A stretch of 64,000 nucleotides of DNA, taken from the NCBI GenBank assembly GCA_005281725.1, contig SSBO01000009.1, forward strand, positions 11,401,843 to 11,465,842, given 5' to 3'. The position numbers and the translations under genes were made by a program. The notes beneath the pieces are model-generated. The model did not search any database and was not told the origin of the DNA. It saw only the letters and a program-made list of their open reading frames with translations. The DNA is from Wuchereria bancrofti. Its lineage: Eukaryota > Nematoda > Chromadorea > Rhabditida > Onchocercidae. Within the stretch, counting starts at the first letter, position 1. The number at the start of each line of letters is the position of its first letter. Shown in pieces: positions 12,838 through 27,393 of the stretch.

Positions 12838-13569
12838 TGCACTGAATGGTAGAATATTTGGCATAAATATCGACAAAAAACAGTTGCTGACACAGAAATC
12901 AATATTTGAGTGCAGTGTGATCAGGTATCTCATCTTTTCTCATTTTTCACTTTGTAACGAATTAATACGCATAAATATAACAAAAAAAAAAATACCGCGT
13001 CCGTAAGAAGCTAGCACGTTTCTCGTCTCTTTTCGTCCTTTCATTAAATTATTTTAAATTATAAATTGAATATCCACAACTAATATCTGAAATAGAAAAT
13101 TGATCATTTTCCGCTGGAAGAATCGAAATATTGCTGATAACGTTCACAGACCGAGATAATCTGATGCACCATGATGAGACGAAATTAGTACTGTCTTACA
13201 ATTTGAAAAAGTTTAAAGCATGAGGAAAGGCTGACAGCGGCAGCAAAGATGTAGAAAATCTAAGAGCGGTTGTCATGGAGATGTGCCCAGTAACCACCGC
13301 TTCGTCAACGTGGGATAAATTTACCCATCAAATGAGTCTAGAATTTGCAGAAGTAACTCACATCACTTTCTGAGTGCAATCCATTTTTCTTGTTTTATGG
13401 GATACTTAAACAATCTCTCATATAAATATACTATGATTAACTTAATTCAGAAATTGATAGAACCCTAAAAATGTCGGAAGTGTCGGAAGGTTTCCATTAT
13501 TGAGCAACGGCGATTGCTGATTGTTTCAATCACTCATTACAAAAAACCGAAATTGTGACAAAAATGAAG

Positions 13570-13610
13570 TAAAATGATTGGTTCATTCAAATTTTATGCA
13601 TATCAACAAG
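13570..13610 (+). repeat. 41-bp direct repeat, right copy
   Basis: Exact match to bases 1-41. An open frame of 122 codons starts in this copy (13574-13942) but is not similar to anything I recognise, and the sequence after the repeat is unrelated to that after the left copy. Confidence 0.85.
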
Positions 13611-15000
13611 TCTGCCTCTTAATAAGTGTGAAGTTTGTCGAACGAATGTTTCACTTTTCTAAATATTATTATTGCTTTCTTCTCTTCTTCATACATTCTT
13701 TTGATTATACTTCAAATCAGCGAGACAATTCCTTGAATATATTTCAGTATATTTCGACCTTGGAGAAGAGAGCATACCGAAACAGTTGCATTGCATTTAA
13801 GAAACGTGGCGAACATATAGACAATCTGAACGATTCGTACTTTCGTAGCATTGCGGAAAAAACTTTTTGGTTTCGTTCACGTTACATTCCAGTGGTTTAT
13901 ATTCCTTATAAACCTTTATATTCCTGTTACCCCAGATATTAATGTTTACATCAAGCGAATCTCCCCGACATCGGTAAATCTCTCCCAAAATAAGAATAAG
14001 ATTTTTTACATCTTCCACGACAATATCTGATCTTTTACTTGATGCTGCAAAAACGCACACCGCACACTAATTTTAAGAGGAATGAATCTAATTTGAAATA
14101 ACTCATTCTGGTAAATCATGAATTTGAGATGAATTATTCGTAATCTTTCGTGTCCGTGCCAGTAGGATATTTCCGGTTAAATGAATCCGTCCATTTGTTA
14201 GGAGCATATCCTTGCTATTATATATATTTAAGTTAATAGGTGAGATATGAAGAAAGAAAACCTGCTGAAGCATTGATTGCATTCTAAATGAATGTAGCTT
14301 GTGAGGCTTAGGAAGTCGTTCTGGAATTTGAAGGAGGAATTCTCAATGTTTCCTGGAAGAATTGCCCAGTTCCTCATAAATGAGCGACGAAACCGGAAAA
14401 AGGGCAGACCAGTCTTAAACATTCACTCTTTTATTTCTTGTTTCTTGTTTTCTTTTTCTTGGAATGTTAGATTCGGCGGCTGAAATTTCTCTAGGAAGTC
14501 ATCTACGAAAATTGAAGTATGACTGACGTATTTGCAGTGATCACGGGTAACGAATAGTGTTTTTCTTCCCTACACTTTCTTATATTTCATTCAAATTATT
14601 TGAGCCTTAAATTGGAGTGAAAACTTGAATTTGAGGAGAGACTTTAAAGTTTCGAACAAAATCAGTGCTATATAAGCAAGAAATATCCGGCTTACAGCAG
14701 AAGTGTATAAGTGGTGTGTCTCCGTGATAAATCCTCAGTAAAGTAAGTAGTAATTTAGGCAGTAACAGTCACATGTGCTATTTTCATTCATAAATTTTCT
14801 CTCCTCGAAAATTTGGTGACAATACAAGCCACCATGCGACATATCACTCAATTATTTCAGGTGGTCAGTTTTTGTGAAACATCACAATTTCGAATATCTC
14901 AAAATTTCTCTCACCCGAGTAACATTACTTGCCAAATGCATACAAGAAGCGACAGCAGAACAAAGGGACGACTTGTCATCAATCTTATGTGTGTCCGTCC

Positions 15001-15004
<4 letters not shown>

Positions 15005-15036
<32 letters not shown>
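15005..15036. repeat. GT dinucleotide microsatellite
   Basis: Sixteen consecutive GT units followed by imperfect ATGTGTGT units. Apparent Val/Cys open frames across it are artefacts of the repeat. Confidence 0.95.
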
Positions 15037-15043
<7 letters not shown>

Positions 15044-16116
15044 TATGCGTGTATGCAAATAAGTTGCGAAATTGCACACAAATTACACAGCTAATCGGTT
15101 TTTTTTCAAAAACAGTTGCAGTAAATGAACAAAAAAGAAAGCTGTTGAGAAGTACCAAGCGGAAAATTCCTGGATGGGACGGAATATTCCGCAAGCTTTA
15201 GTCCTACCTCTCTCATTGAGTCACATCTTTACAACGCTAGTGACGGACGAGCATAGCTACTAGAATCTACTCTTCCAACGCCGGATCGATTATCATCCGT
15301 CACTTCCGTCACTGCCAACTACGACTCTCTTTTTCTACTTTCACCCAATTGGCGCAATCCGCCTCGCTTTGTTACCACTCTTTCTGCGCCTGTCTTCTCC
15401 TTTCTCTCTTCCCGTTTCTTCGATCAGTTCAGTTTCATGCGAGCTTGCTTCTTTTTTCATTTCTTACCTAAACCTGACCGGTGGTGTTAACTTTAAAATG
15501 GTTGTAGTAGTGTTTCCTTCGTTCATTCGCATTTGGTTACTTCACCTTCCACCAAGTTATTCAGCCTCTCGTTTTTCTTCACAAATAGGCTGTTGTGATC
15601 CACTAGGTAATCAATCGTAGAGTAATGAGTAATCTGAGAGGATTGTCCGATTGTTGACACTCACTGGACTGCTCTTTTACCTGGACTGTTCAGCTAACGA
15701 CAGTGTTGTCAACTGTATCAACCTTTGAAAAATGCAGTTTGTCGTGATGGATTATAAGTTTTCAGGTTTTAACAACTTTCCAATTGCAACTTTCCTCTGT
15801 AACTTCTATCCGTTGTGTCAGTTCAACTGACTGAAGTACATTTGTCCTTTGTTGCACACTCTCAAAAACAAAGTGAGTGATAAGTTTGTTTTTTATCACG
15901 CATACTGCGTATCTTGGTTTGCCATACTGTTTTCCTGTTTCTTTCGCATTATCACATGCGGATTTGTTGAAAAATTTACTTTAAGGAACAGCTTGGTGTC
16001 AGAAGTTCGCAGAGATTAAAGAAGCCACAAGGATGAGGCAGACCAGTCCATGCACGAGCTCACAGTGACGACTCGGTGAGCATCTTGGGTATTCTATTTA
16101 GCATGTACTTACTGTC

Positions 16117-16118
<2 letters not shown>

Positions 16119-16158
<40 letters not shown>
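16119..16158. repeat. TG dinucleotide microsatellite
   Basis: About twenty uninterrupted TG units in the region upstream of the phosphate transporter. Confidence 0.95.
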
Positions 16159-16159
<1 letters not shown>

Positions 16160-19100
16160 TGACGTGATGCTTGTTGTGTATGCATCGTCACTCGTACGCA
16201 GCGGCTCACGTAAATTTCATTCGACCCCTTTTCTGCTCTTCTCTAATTTTTGGACCGCTGCTGAAAAGCAGCAAAAGGGAAAGGACGAGTTGTATTAACG
16301 GTAGTGATCATTTGTTATCTACTTCCTTTTTACTGTTGTTCCTATTCTTTTTTCGAAAATCTCGATAGATAGACGGGTCGATGGGAATCCCATTTAAACT
16401 ACAATTAAGTTAAGAGGAATATACAAGTGTAAGTGTTGATGTAATGTTGACAAAGCAAAATAGGCTAATCGTCGAAATGTTCTCAAAGGAATGGAAAGAG
16501 CACAACAGCTGAAACGTTGCTCATCTTTTCTACTGTCAAATATCGCTTTTAAAGCATGGTTTTTGGATCGGAATTTAGGATGAGATGCATCCTACTGCCA
16601 AAGGATTTCTTCTAATTCAAATTGATTCCTTTTCATTTTTTTTTTTCTTTGGAGCATAAGATTGCTGTGATCAGATGGAAGATGTATGTTCTACATGAGA
16701 TTGTAAATTTCAAATTGCACCTTTCAATAATTCTTGCTGGGATAACATTTTGGAACTCATTTTTGTTAAAATTTGATGCCCCATGATAAGTTGAAACTTT
16801 GAGTATTGTTGACAACCCTTGTACTCTTGTCACTAATCTTACTTCTCGATCATATCCAGAACGAAAAAATTGCACTTATCTATTTTGGGGACATTGTTTA
16901 TGATAGTGAAATTGAAGTGTTTTATAAACTGTCTTCTTATTAACGCCATATGGTAGCATCTTTAACATTACTCAGTTTTCAGTATTTCATAGATTTATCT
17001 GCTCGTCTGCTATTTGGTCACTGAACTTTTTTACACCTCTCCTCCAGGAATTATAGATGTGAAGTGTTCAAGACGAGATTTCCGCTAAGAGGAAACCATC
17101 TTCTCGGGTTTTCTGCTGCCTTAAAATAATTCTCTAGTTAGCAACGATAAGACATAGAACTGTTCATCATCACTTCTTCCCCAATCTATCTCTTGATATT
17201 TATTGTGAAGAACTGAAAACTTCTTACGAAATAACCTCGAGCTGGTCGAGTTACTTCTTTTCTCAGATTTCTTCTTGCTTATTACAACTTCGTTTTCTTC
17301 CTTTTAATTCACTTCCATTTTTCTTTCCATGCACCGTTTCTGCCCATTGACCTTTGTTCACATTACCCAGCACAATGTGAGATGTCATTCATTTTGATTG
17401 TGTCGACAGCATATATTTGCAACATTCATTATGTCTAAATGTTGCTTCTGTCACTAATTTGCAGACAGAAAAAAGATTCCAAAAATAAATGGTCGTTGAC
17501 AGTTTTACCGAACGAATCTTTACCGTCCATCTTTAATGGGACAGCGAGCGCACCCGCTACTGTCTGTCGGGATTTGCAGCAACTGTGCTTTGGTAGTTCA
17601 TATAATGGAAGTTGCTCGTTGATGTTCCTTCAAAAGATTACTCCCTTCCTTTTATTTTTGGACATTTCCGGCATTTCAGACTGCATTATGAGTCATCACC
17701 ACTTCTATATCACTGTACTGGTACAGTAGTCTCTTCCTGAAACGAATCGATATGTTTTTGCAGAAGCGCTGTCCTCGAATAGTGTTCTTTTTCCTTTTTT
17801 TCCTTTAAAGATGGCATTGTTTGCATACTTTGAAGTACTCATAATACAAGAATGAGTTCCACTAAAATGGCCGAAGGAAATGGCACTAAATTATTTATAA
17901 CGAGCTCACTGATAAGGAATCATTTGTTAGGTGATTGACGGTGAGCACGGTAGGTTTATAGAAAGGAGGCTGACAAATTATTGATAACGAATCTGTTCTA
18001 TCACTGTTTCCACTGTGTAAGTTGAATGCGTTTTGATGTTCGGTAGTTGTAACTTGGGAAATGTTTTTGAGTGCTTGGAAATGTTTATTGTCAAGTCTAT
18101 AATGATTACATAGAATATCTTCTTTTGTAAAATACTGTTTCCTCATCTTCATGTGATTGAAAGCTAACGGTGATGATGATGATGGCAGAAGTGTCGTCAC
18201 GCATTGAGAAATTCCCTTTTATTATCGCTATTCTAGCTCCTGTTTCACCGTTTCATTATCCATTCGTCTCATCTTTCTTTGAAATAAAATTCTTGTATGG
18301 TTAAAATATTATAGCGCAAAGCGAGTTAATTAATTATTACTCATCCTCAGTGTCATTTATATTCCCTAGTTTGTGCACCCCATCTCTTTGTCGGGCGCAT
18401 CTGCCTTCTGTTGTCGATGTAGTAGTTATTTCATCGTTCGACAAATATTGCATCATGTGATACCACCAGTCTTGTCTACTTCTTCGTCCTTTGTTAGTCG
18501 TGAATTGAATAGTAGTATTTAATGGCAGCTTTGCTCTACTGGTGCTGTATTTATGGTTTATGTGGTTTATTAATTCATAGACTAAGCTAATGAGAAACGT
18601 TTAAAATTGCTTGTCCGGTCTTTTCAAACAATAATTTCGGTCTCGCTTCCTCTTCTCTTTTCCTCCATGTGATTGATTGGTCTTTGAGCTCCACCCCTGC
18701 AAAATTTCGTCAGGACTCTCGATTTCCGTTTCCTAGCTCATATCTCTTATTCAATATTGCATTTTCTTTTTCACTGCGCTGCCACTTCCTCGCGTACACT
18801 TCGTACATAGTCTTTCTTCATTCTCGCTTAACATTACTTTAAAACAATGCAGGTGATCTGTTATATTATATCCGTTTTGAAAACATCTCAACAATTTTAC
18901 GTCGTTCCACAATTTCTCTAGAGTTGAATAACCAAGTATAATCCATCGGAATCATATTTTGCTCAGAATCATATCTGAAATGTCACGGGCACCTCACACA
19001 AGTCTGTTAGCTATTCAGTGAGAATTTGAAACATTATCTTACCTATGTCTTATAAAATTCGTTTGCAAATATTTCCTTGTCGGTTTCCCTCTATCGGGAA

Positions 19101-19509
19101 AGCAATTATACTGGGAGACTTTTATATGTTTTACTTTGTACTTTTTTTTTCTCATTTTTAAGATGCAAGATATATCCATTTTGACAGTTATTTAATTATT
19201 GATATTAAACTCGGCTCGACAATTAGCTGCCGCTGCACAGAGTTGATTTAATCAATGAGAGATATCGTTTGATCCTTATATTTTCAGGGTACGAGTCGGA
19301 GAAACTCGACTGTAAAGAACGTACGTTACTTTACGTAGGAACTGCGTCTTTTAGGCGCGTCGCCTGTTTATTTGCGCATTTATTTTAAATAGCTGCTATC
19401 AGTGCCTTGTGGTTGTTGCTCTGCTCTCCTCTTCTAATAATATCAGTGGTCGAATTCTTGCTTGGAAAAAAAATTGAATTCGCATTATTATTTGCTGAGA
19501 AAGTGTGCA

Positions 19510-22500
19510 ATGCGAGAAACATTAGAAACGTTCCAAAATGAGATGTTCTGGGCGATTATCGTTGGCTTCTTCATTGCTTCAATTCTTGCATTTGCTATTG
19601 GTGCCAATGATACAGCAAATTCTTTCGGGACGAGTGTTGGGAGCAAGGTATATTGGACATTACAGATGGATTGGTGATTCAGTGGTTTGATTTTAGTATC
19701 CAAAAAATAAAAAGATAAATGAATCTATACAAAAAGGGAAAGGTAGGTAACTCAGGAAAGAAACATTGTATCCAGAATGGCTTGAAATAGTGGTAACAAT
19801 TACTTGGAATTTCAGGTGCTTACTCTTCAGCAAGCTTACTTATTAGCCTCCATTTTTGAAACCCTTGGAGCAACTTTGTTAGGATACCAAGTTACTGATA
19901 CTATGCGAAAAGGCGTCATCGATTTGGCTGTTTACAATGGTAGTGAAAACGAACTTATGCTTGGCCAAATTTCCGTATTGTCAGGTAGAGATTTACATTT
20001 AATAGACTGTTGAATTTCTTAAATTTGTGAATCCGACTTTTTGGCTCATTTATTTGCTGCAGAGCTGGTGTCGAGATGTTGTTTAGTAACTTTGAAATAT
20101 CATTTTGAACATACACTACTTTTAATATGTAGTGCTTTTAATAAATCTTTTTTCCGTAGGCATATATTTTAAAATTCAGAATTTACTATTCCTTTCAAGC
20201 AAACTTTATTCAAATTTGAAATCTATGAAGTTAAAGCACCAAAGGAGTTTTTCAGGATGTGGTGCGTGGTTGCTTATAGCGACATTTTTGAAGCTACCAG
20301 TGTCGACGACTCATAGTATTGTCGGAGCAACTCTTGGTTATTCTTTGTTAGCCCGTGGTACGCAGGGGATACGATGGTGGCCAGTCATCCGCATATGTGA
20401 GTTACGCCCAATCTGTGCCGAAGTAATTCCCAGTCTTTGGTTTTTTTCTTCATTATCCTCACAGTTTGGTAACGTTTTCGGTTCGAAAATAAACTGAATT
20501 TAAAGTTGATTTTCATACTCTGATTTTATGAACACTAAACGAAATTGCACTGTGACCTATCCAGAAAACACGGAAATAATATAAAACAGGATGATTGAGT
20601 AGCGAGTGCTACAAATGTTCAGTCTCGCTTACAAAATTGCGGTTGTAATATGTGTAACTAAGTTGAAAAGATGTCTTTAAAATCCAAATTCATTAGTTTT
20701 AGGTTTATTTGTGAACAATGAACATTTATAGAGTTATCTATTTCAGTTATCTCATGGTTCCTGTCACCGTTGCTTTCGGGCATTGTTTCAATTCTTTTTT
20801 ATTCTTTCATTGACCATGCTGTATTGCGACGTCGTCGCCCTCTGCACTGTGGTCTAATTCTTCTACCTGTTTTGTATTTCATCTGCGTAGCTGTCAACGT
20901 TTTTGCCGTTATGTACAATGGTTCTGAATGTATGTTTTTAGGAAAGCATTTAATCACTAGTAACTTCAAAATTTTGTTTGTCATAGCTTCTGCTCTTTGC
21001 TGCTTTTAAATTTTACTTTGCTGCAAATCTATAATGCTTCTTTCATGCATTACAAACACTGACACAAGTAAAGTTTTATTAAATAAGAGATGTTTCTGTC
21101 TCAAGAAACTTGAGCAAATTGCATGTTTGCAAAAAAGTAAAACATTTGTAATAAAGTCGCTGTTTGCAGATATTGTATTGGATTGAAATTTAGAGCTCAG
21201 TGATATAACTTTTGCAGTTTTGGGCTTCAACGAGATACCGGCGTGGGCTGTTCTGGTTATAACATTTACTGTAGCAACAGTTGTTGCATTACTTGTGCAT
21301 TTCATTATGGCGCCGCAGCTGAAAAAGCGCATTTTAGGTAAGGCGTTTTTAATGTAAAACATAGATCGATATAATGAAATTAAATTTTTGGATTTCATTA
21401 TTTTTCTAATCATAGCGTCCTGTTTCTCAAAAGTTGATGCTGTCACCGTTTGGCATGCAAAAAAAAATTTTTTTTTTTTGGAACATTTTTTCCGTGGGTA
21501 TTTTCCAGTTATAAAATTAGTCGTTGAATAAAGAGAATGTTTATGAATTCTTGGAGTTTTTATCAGAGAATTCTTCACTTTTTTACCCTGTTATTTTAGT
21601 CTCCAGTATTTGTAAAAATTTTTACATTAGTGTTATTTGGACAATGCACTAGTTAGTCTAATTCATATTATGTTGTGCTTTGCTTCATCTTGAAAATGCC
21701 AAATTTTGGAGTGTGTAAATAATCATTCCAAGGTTGATAAATCAAGAAGAATGGATTTTAATTTTAAAAATGTATTGGCGTGAACCATAAGCTATGGTAA
21801 AATTGTTATTTGATATGAGCGCTCCTCTTTACGGCGACATTTAAATTATTCAACTAGTAAAGTGAATGCATATAAAAGGGTTTTAGAATTGAAGGCACTT
21901 CCTCAAGTATAGTGTTACTTGGACATCATTGAAGGGATTGAGTGAATTAAATGATTTTCCTTCTAGTTCGTTTCCTAATCCTGTTTTGAAATTTGGCAAA
22001 ACACTAGCCAACTGTTAGAACAATATTTTTGTTAAAACAAGGTTTCAAAATATAGTGAATAATCATCTCAAGAAATATATAAAGCGTATATTTTAAAAGT
22101 AGATTCAGAATTTTGTGTAAGAGATTCTGCATCTTTGTTTGAAACAAAAGTGAAGTAGGCAAGTTGGATTTTTGGCATAATCTGAAGTAAGAAATAGTAA
22201 ATGGTAAAAAAAAAATCTTGTTATCCTCATATTAATGCTTTTTTCTGCTGTAGTACTCGTTATCAGCTAACATGTAAGTGCACTTAGTCAAGTATTTGCA
22301 GGCCAAGATTTTTAACATTTTATATGGGAATTAAAGTGATGCACAAATTTCGTATAAGGACCTCTACGTTTGAAATAGATTTTAAATTTCTCAAAAACAG
22401 TAGTGGACGGTGAAGTCGAAGCATGGATTTTGTTCTTGTGCTGATTGATTTTTAATTTTTTTTTTTCGCGATTTCTTGAAGCATTTTGTTATTAACAGAA

Positions 22501-24413
22501 GCTGCAGAAAGCTTACTAAGCCCTGCGTCCGCTTGATTCGCTATTTCTGGATTATCACTTCGATTTCAGTTTCTGTTTAAATGGGATTTAATAAGCTTTA
22601 ATGCAGTCTCTCTCTATAGTGGGTATAAAAGAAATGGACGATTTAGTCTAAAAACTAAGAACTAAAGAGAGGCATATAATGACGTCGAAAAACTAAAAAA
22701 TATGATGTACATGTAAAATAAAAAAAGGGATCGACTTTTATCTATACCAGGCTTTATTTCTAAGTAGCTGTTTAGTTGGTGCTGTTGTTCCAGATGCACG
22801 TTCACTGTTGCACTATGAAGACGGAAAGCATCTGACACTGGGACCAACTAGTAGCGGAGAACAACAGCTAGCTGAAATATCTGTTGATTTGTTAAACAAC
22901 AATGATAACAATACTAATATGACTATTATGGTAGAGGAGGAAAGTGGAGTGGTATCCAACAATCTTCAAACAAGTAACACCGATGGACACCATGGTTTGG
23001 GCACGAATACGGTACGACCAACAAGAAGTATCGAAACCTTTTTTCGTTCTTCCAAACCGGAAGATCCGCAAGCATCTCAGTTGTTCAGTTTCCTTCAGGT
23101 GCTTACAGCTTGCTTCGCCGGTTTCGCTCACGGTGGCAACGATGTAAGGTGTGACTAATTCAATTAAAATTTTGTACTGTCCTTAAATTCGATGAAATCC
23201 ATCGCGGTAAACAGCTTGTTAATTTTTAATAGATTTCTAGAATTTTTGATGCGTTCAACTGAGGCGGTGGTATTACATTGTTCTGTTGGTAAAGTTCAGA
23301 TTTTCTTAAAAATTTTGTTTATTATGTATGATTTTACTTGTAGAAAGTCGAAGTTTTAGACTTTTATCCTTCATTTAGAAAATTCAATATTTAGCAACGC
23401 AATTGCTCCGCTCGTGTCACTATATGCCATTTACAAGGAGAATTCAGTGATGCAACGATCTACGACGCCTGTTTGGCTTTTGCTTTACGGTGCTTGTGGT
23501 ATGTGTGTTGGTCTTTGGGTATTGGGACATCGGGTTATCTATACGGTTGGTGAGAATCTCACCAAAATCACACCGCCAAGGTAGGATGAGAGGACTCTTT
23601 TATTGATTTAATATTGGTAATACCACTCACTAACATCGCATTTTCTACAGTTTTATGAAATTCAAATATCTCATTTCAACTTCATTATTTTAAAACTTTA
23701 ATCTGACACTTTAATTTCAGTGGTTTTGCAATCGAATTTGGTGCTGCTGTAACAGTGTTAGCTTCAAGCAAGTTTGGTCTTCCAGTAAGCTCCACACAAT
23801 GCAAGGTTTCATTTATTGTGTTTTTTGTTGCAGCTGTCCGTCTAACTGGAAAATATGTTTTACATATGTATCAGATTCAATACATAGTGTTGCGGTGCTG
23901 CTTCCTGAGATATGAAACACATAAATTATTTTGGTAAATCTCTGTAATATTCAGGTTGGTAGTGTGGTAGCAGTAGGTGTGATACAGGCGAGCGGCTCTG
24001 TGAAGTGGTCTACTTTCCGGAATATATCGTTGTCATGGCTTGTTACTTTACCTGTTACGGGTAACAGTATTTTTACTTCTATTTTTATTTTCTCCTACAG
24101 ATTGATTCGGTTTTTTCTTTAAGTTCCAAAAAATAGCAGTAAATTTTAGTAGAGTTGCAGGAATAGTTAGGTCTAATTAAATGAGTAACATCACTGATTA
24201 TGGCACAACTGCAGGTCAAACACGGAAGGGCATCTGCATTCCGAAAGGGGCACATAGTATCAGTTGGATAACAGTTTACTTCAGTTCTGCGGCTTGTTAA
24301 TGTTCCTTCTAAGGATATTTAAAAAGCTCATTCTTATTAAGATTAGGATGTGGTCCGTTGCAGGTGTCCTCAGTGCGCTGGTAATGTTGGTCGCTCGTTC
24401 GATCATTCTATGA
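19510..24413 (+). CDS. Sodium-dependent inorganic phosphate transporter, SLC20/PiT family (510 aa)
   Basis: This is a plasma-membrane symporter importing phosphate with sodium. Exons: 19510-19647, 19816-19984, 20256-20396, 20747-20929, 21218-21337, 22794-23148, 23395-23580, 23721-23805, 23955-24060, 24364-24413; every phase closes and the stop is TGA. The two inverted PHO-4 halves are clear. The N-terminal half has [14 protein letters not shown] (about residues 32-45), [18 protein letters not shown] and a following [11 protein letters not shown]. The C-terminal half has [34 protein letters not shown], and [22 protein letters not shown]. The cytosolic loop between the halves is about 110 residues, Asn-rich and acidic, shorter than in mammalian SLC20A1/2. 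C. elegans has several pitr paralogues; I cannot say which is orthologous. The start ATG is the first in frame before the family's first membrane helix. Confidence 0.95.
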
Positions 24414-27393
24414 TAACAATCAGTGTATTGTAATTATTTGCTCATTCACCAGTTTTTGATTTGTGGATACTAGAATAGTTTTTGCTATTGTATGCAAATG
24501 AATATTTCTCATAAGTTCATTGCACCTTACTTTCACCTAAAATCATTGTTCATTCACTTGTTACAGTACTGTAAATAAAGATTTTATTAGGACAACTGCA
24601 CCAACATTCCGCTGGGAAAATTGAACGAGAAATGTTGACTTTAGTTCTTGTTTAAGGGTAAGAATGCAGAAGAAGTGAAAGAGAAACCTCAATGTATATG
24701 TCAGTAGTTATTTCAAATGTTCAAAACTTGAGAAAAGCCCTCTTCTCACAATGTCTCTTACACTTGAACTAAATAAGAACAATGTAGAGGCGAAATATGG
24801 TGAGATGACCTGGTTAACGAAGATGAATCGAAGTTTCAAGATGAATGTGTGGGAAATGTGGAAATCTGCATGCCACAATTTCCGATATGGCTCGAAGGAA
24901 ATGTGTTAACCGATCATCCCCGAACAATCTTGACTTGATGTATTGTCTCTGAAGATGTCTCGATAATCTTGTTAGTGTGCTACGGAATAGTGTGGTAGCA
25001 GAAGTGGGGGGGGAACCTGTTACAATATAAGGAGAGTATTGGTTCACTTTTCTGTTCTGTGTTATGATTGCATTACGATGGGACTGAGGTATAATACATC
25101 TACAGCATTGTATTTTGATCATTCTTTGTTTTATATTTGTTACGTAAAGCGAAGGAGATATAAAGAAAAGGGTAGGTAGAAATCTTGTTGATTGTTAAAT
25201 CAGTTCTATTTTCTGCAGTTCTTATTTCGATTTTTGAGATAATGTTTCATGTAAAAATGGTACCAAGGATTTTGCAGTATTGGGTGAGGTGGTGGATGGT
25301 TGTGAATTAACATTTTAGGAATCTGATTATCGATCTTTGAACCAAATGAAAACTTCCGGTCCTGATTACATTGAATTATGGGAGGGAAAGGTTTCGTGTG
25401 ACACTGTTAATGAACATCAAATTAGTATGCTACAACTAATCCACTGAATAAGAAAGCAAATGTGACCGACTTATTTTCTCAACCACTGTTACTACCATTA
25501 CTAGAGTGAGCAACACATGCGTGTATACAAATAATAATAATAATAATGATGGCTTAACTGGTGTGAATGCTATACCGGAATTTTGAAATTTCTTCGTGTT
25601 ATTTTGTTGAGTGTTGCGAGTCCGTCTTTCTCCGACTTCTCTCTTTTCCCCTCTCCCTGTGTTCCTCGGTCGGAAACGGTAGGTAGCCTGTTGAACGCAC
25701 CTTCTTATCAGGAACTTAACATTACAGCACTTCACGTCCTCTTCTCCAACACTCCTGTTCGTATCGCGTACACCACCTGCTGTCGTCGTCATATGAAGTT
25801 AGTTAGCTTATCGCCCCTCTCCATCTCAGTTGTCCTTCTTATCCGATCCTCCTTCTTTTCCTTTATATCCGTTCCACTGTTCTGTTCCATTTCACATCTG
25901 CCCTTTCTTCATCACATCCCAGCAATTTATATGGTACACAATAGCGTGGTTAGTCATCTTACTTCATTACCAACTCAGCAAACAAGTTGGCAGGCAGTAC
26001 CACTCGCCCCATAAAGTTAATTAATAGCAAATTCGGAATAGGAATGAGCAGAATAAATCCATTCTCAAAGATTTAACTGATTCCCGATGATTCTCTTCTT
26101 GCTAACTAGATAAGATGGACCGAAATTTTGCAGAACTGAGTCAATAATACTAGAAATTTAGGTAGACCGATAAATGCTGCTGTAATAGGGAATAAAAAGA
26201 TTCAATTTTAGACGAAACAGTCCGATGTGTATCATATATGAAATGACGTGTTGTTTTCTTTCTGCTTTCTACAATCCTTTCTGTTTTCGATGTGTTTCAA
26301 AACCTGGGGAAACTGGTTTCATTGTCAGAACGGGCTGATAAATTACACTTCACATTACATATTATGGCGTATCATAAATACCATCTGGGTGTGCCAAGAA
26401 ACTCAATGAAAGAAGAAGAATATTCTAGTCGGAGTCTTTTTACAGCTCCCACCATCTTTGGATGACAATGATACTTGTACTGTTTGCGCTAGTTGTTTTG
26501 AACATGTTACTGCATGCAACGTTAACTATTTCAATTTGAGCATTACAATCAGAATCAGAATGTTGTAGAGAATGATCATATCCCTCCTACGTGACAAAAT
26601 GTTGGCTTGAAATCTTCTGAATGCCTTTTATTACGGATCGCAACGCAACGGAGTGTGCAGCACACAACACTAACCTCGACGCTTTATGCACGCAGGAGTG
26701 CAAGGAGTGGACCGAAATTGATGTTGTTATGTTGTTGACGGATAGTAGGAAATTTTACCCTTAGGTTTAAGTTTAAGGGGAGTGAAGGTACTGCCATATA
26801 CTATACTGATCGAGCATCCTGTTTCGCTTCCTTCGAAAAACTTGTTTCTAATCTGAAACGAAACCAATTTTCCATAAAGACACTTCTTCCTAGTGCTGTC
26901 CTTCACATGAAAATCTAAATGACCTTATTCTTCCCCCATTTCAACTTGCCATCTTTCCTCCTTTTGCTCTAATTAACCGTTCGATCACCTTCATGCAATC
27001 TTTTATTCAGTACTCTTTGTAAAAAAATTATATCATGCTGACCTCTCAGTTTCCAATTCGCGTAACCATCATTCCATGCACTGCAGAATTTTTCTCGTCC
27101 TCCCGCCATTTGTTTTTACGGCTTCCACTCTATACATCGGATTTGCTGATAGGGACGAATGCTATTATTGTTTCTCGGAAGATATGTCTCAGGCACCTAA
27201 TAGCCAATGATCCTCACTGATATCTCCTCCATTCTCTCTTAACTCTTCATTTGGATACATTCGAAGTTCCGCCACTTTTTTTTACATCCAAAAGTTGTTG
27301 CAAGGAGGATTATGAATAAGGAATTTTTTTTGAGTTGCATGCGGCAAGATAAAAGAATTTGAAATAAAGTTAAAATCTATACATTCAGTGGGT
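24414..27393. other. Intergenic region
   Basis: The transporter 3' UTR with a polyadenylation signal at 24574 opens this stretch. The rest shows no supported gene; open frames on both strands near 25436-26014 are low-complexity. It should contain the promoter of the ZIP gene near its right end. Confidence 0.6.
24574..24579 (+). terminator. Candidate polyadenylation signal, phosphate transporter
   Basis: AATAAA about 160 bases downstream of the transporter stop codon, in an AT-rich context with a T-rich stretch just after it. Confidence 0.6.

Larger units (their letters stand above)
12838..19509. other. Gene-poor divergent region
   Basis: This 6.7 kb stretch lies between the 5' ends of the phosphatase (-) and the phosphate transporter (+) and should hold both promoters. 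It contains the right copy of the 41-bp direct repeat (13570-13610), two GT microsatellites and pyrimidine-rich stretches. No open frame shows family similarity, codon regularity and splice sites together. Untranslated 5' exons of the transporter could lie here unseen. Confidence 0.6.

Noticed and set aside
13574..13942. 122-codon open frame starting in the right copy of the direct repeat
   Set aside because: No family similarity, no matching structure at the left copy, and aromatic-rich composition typical of AT-rich non-coding DNA.
20799..20984. Minus-strand open frame opposite phosphate transporter exon 4
   Set aside because: Shadow of the coding exon on the other strand.
21006..21578. 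190-codon open frame on the minus strand
   Set aside because: It runs antisense across a phosphate transporter exon and its introns, which have consistent splicing and protein similarity on the plus strand.
25436..26014. Overlapping open frames on both strands
   Set aside because: Low-complexity Ser/Phe/Leu or Thr/Arg composition and no splice signals or similarity.
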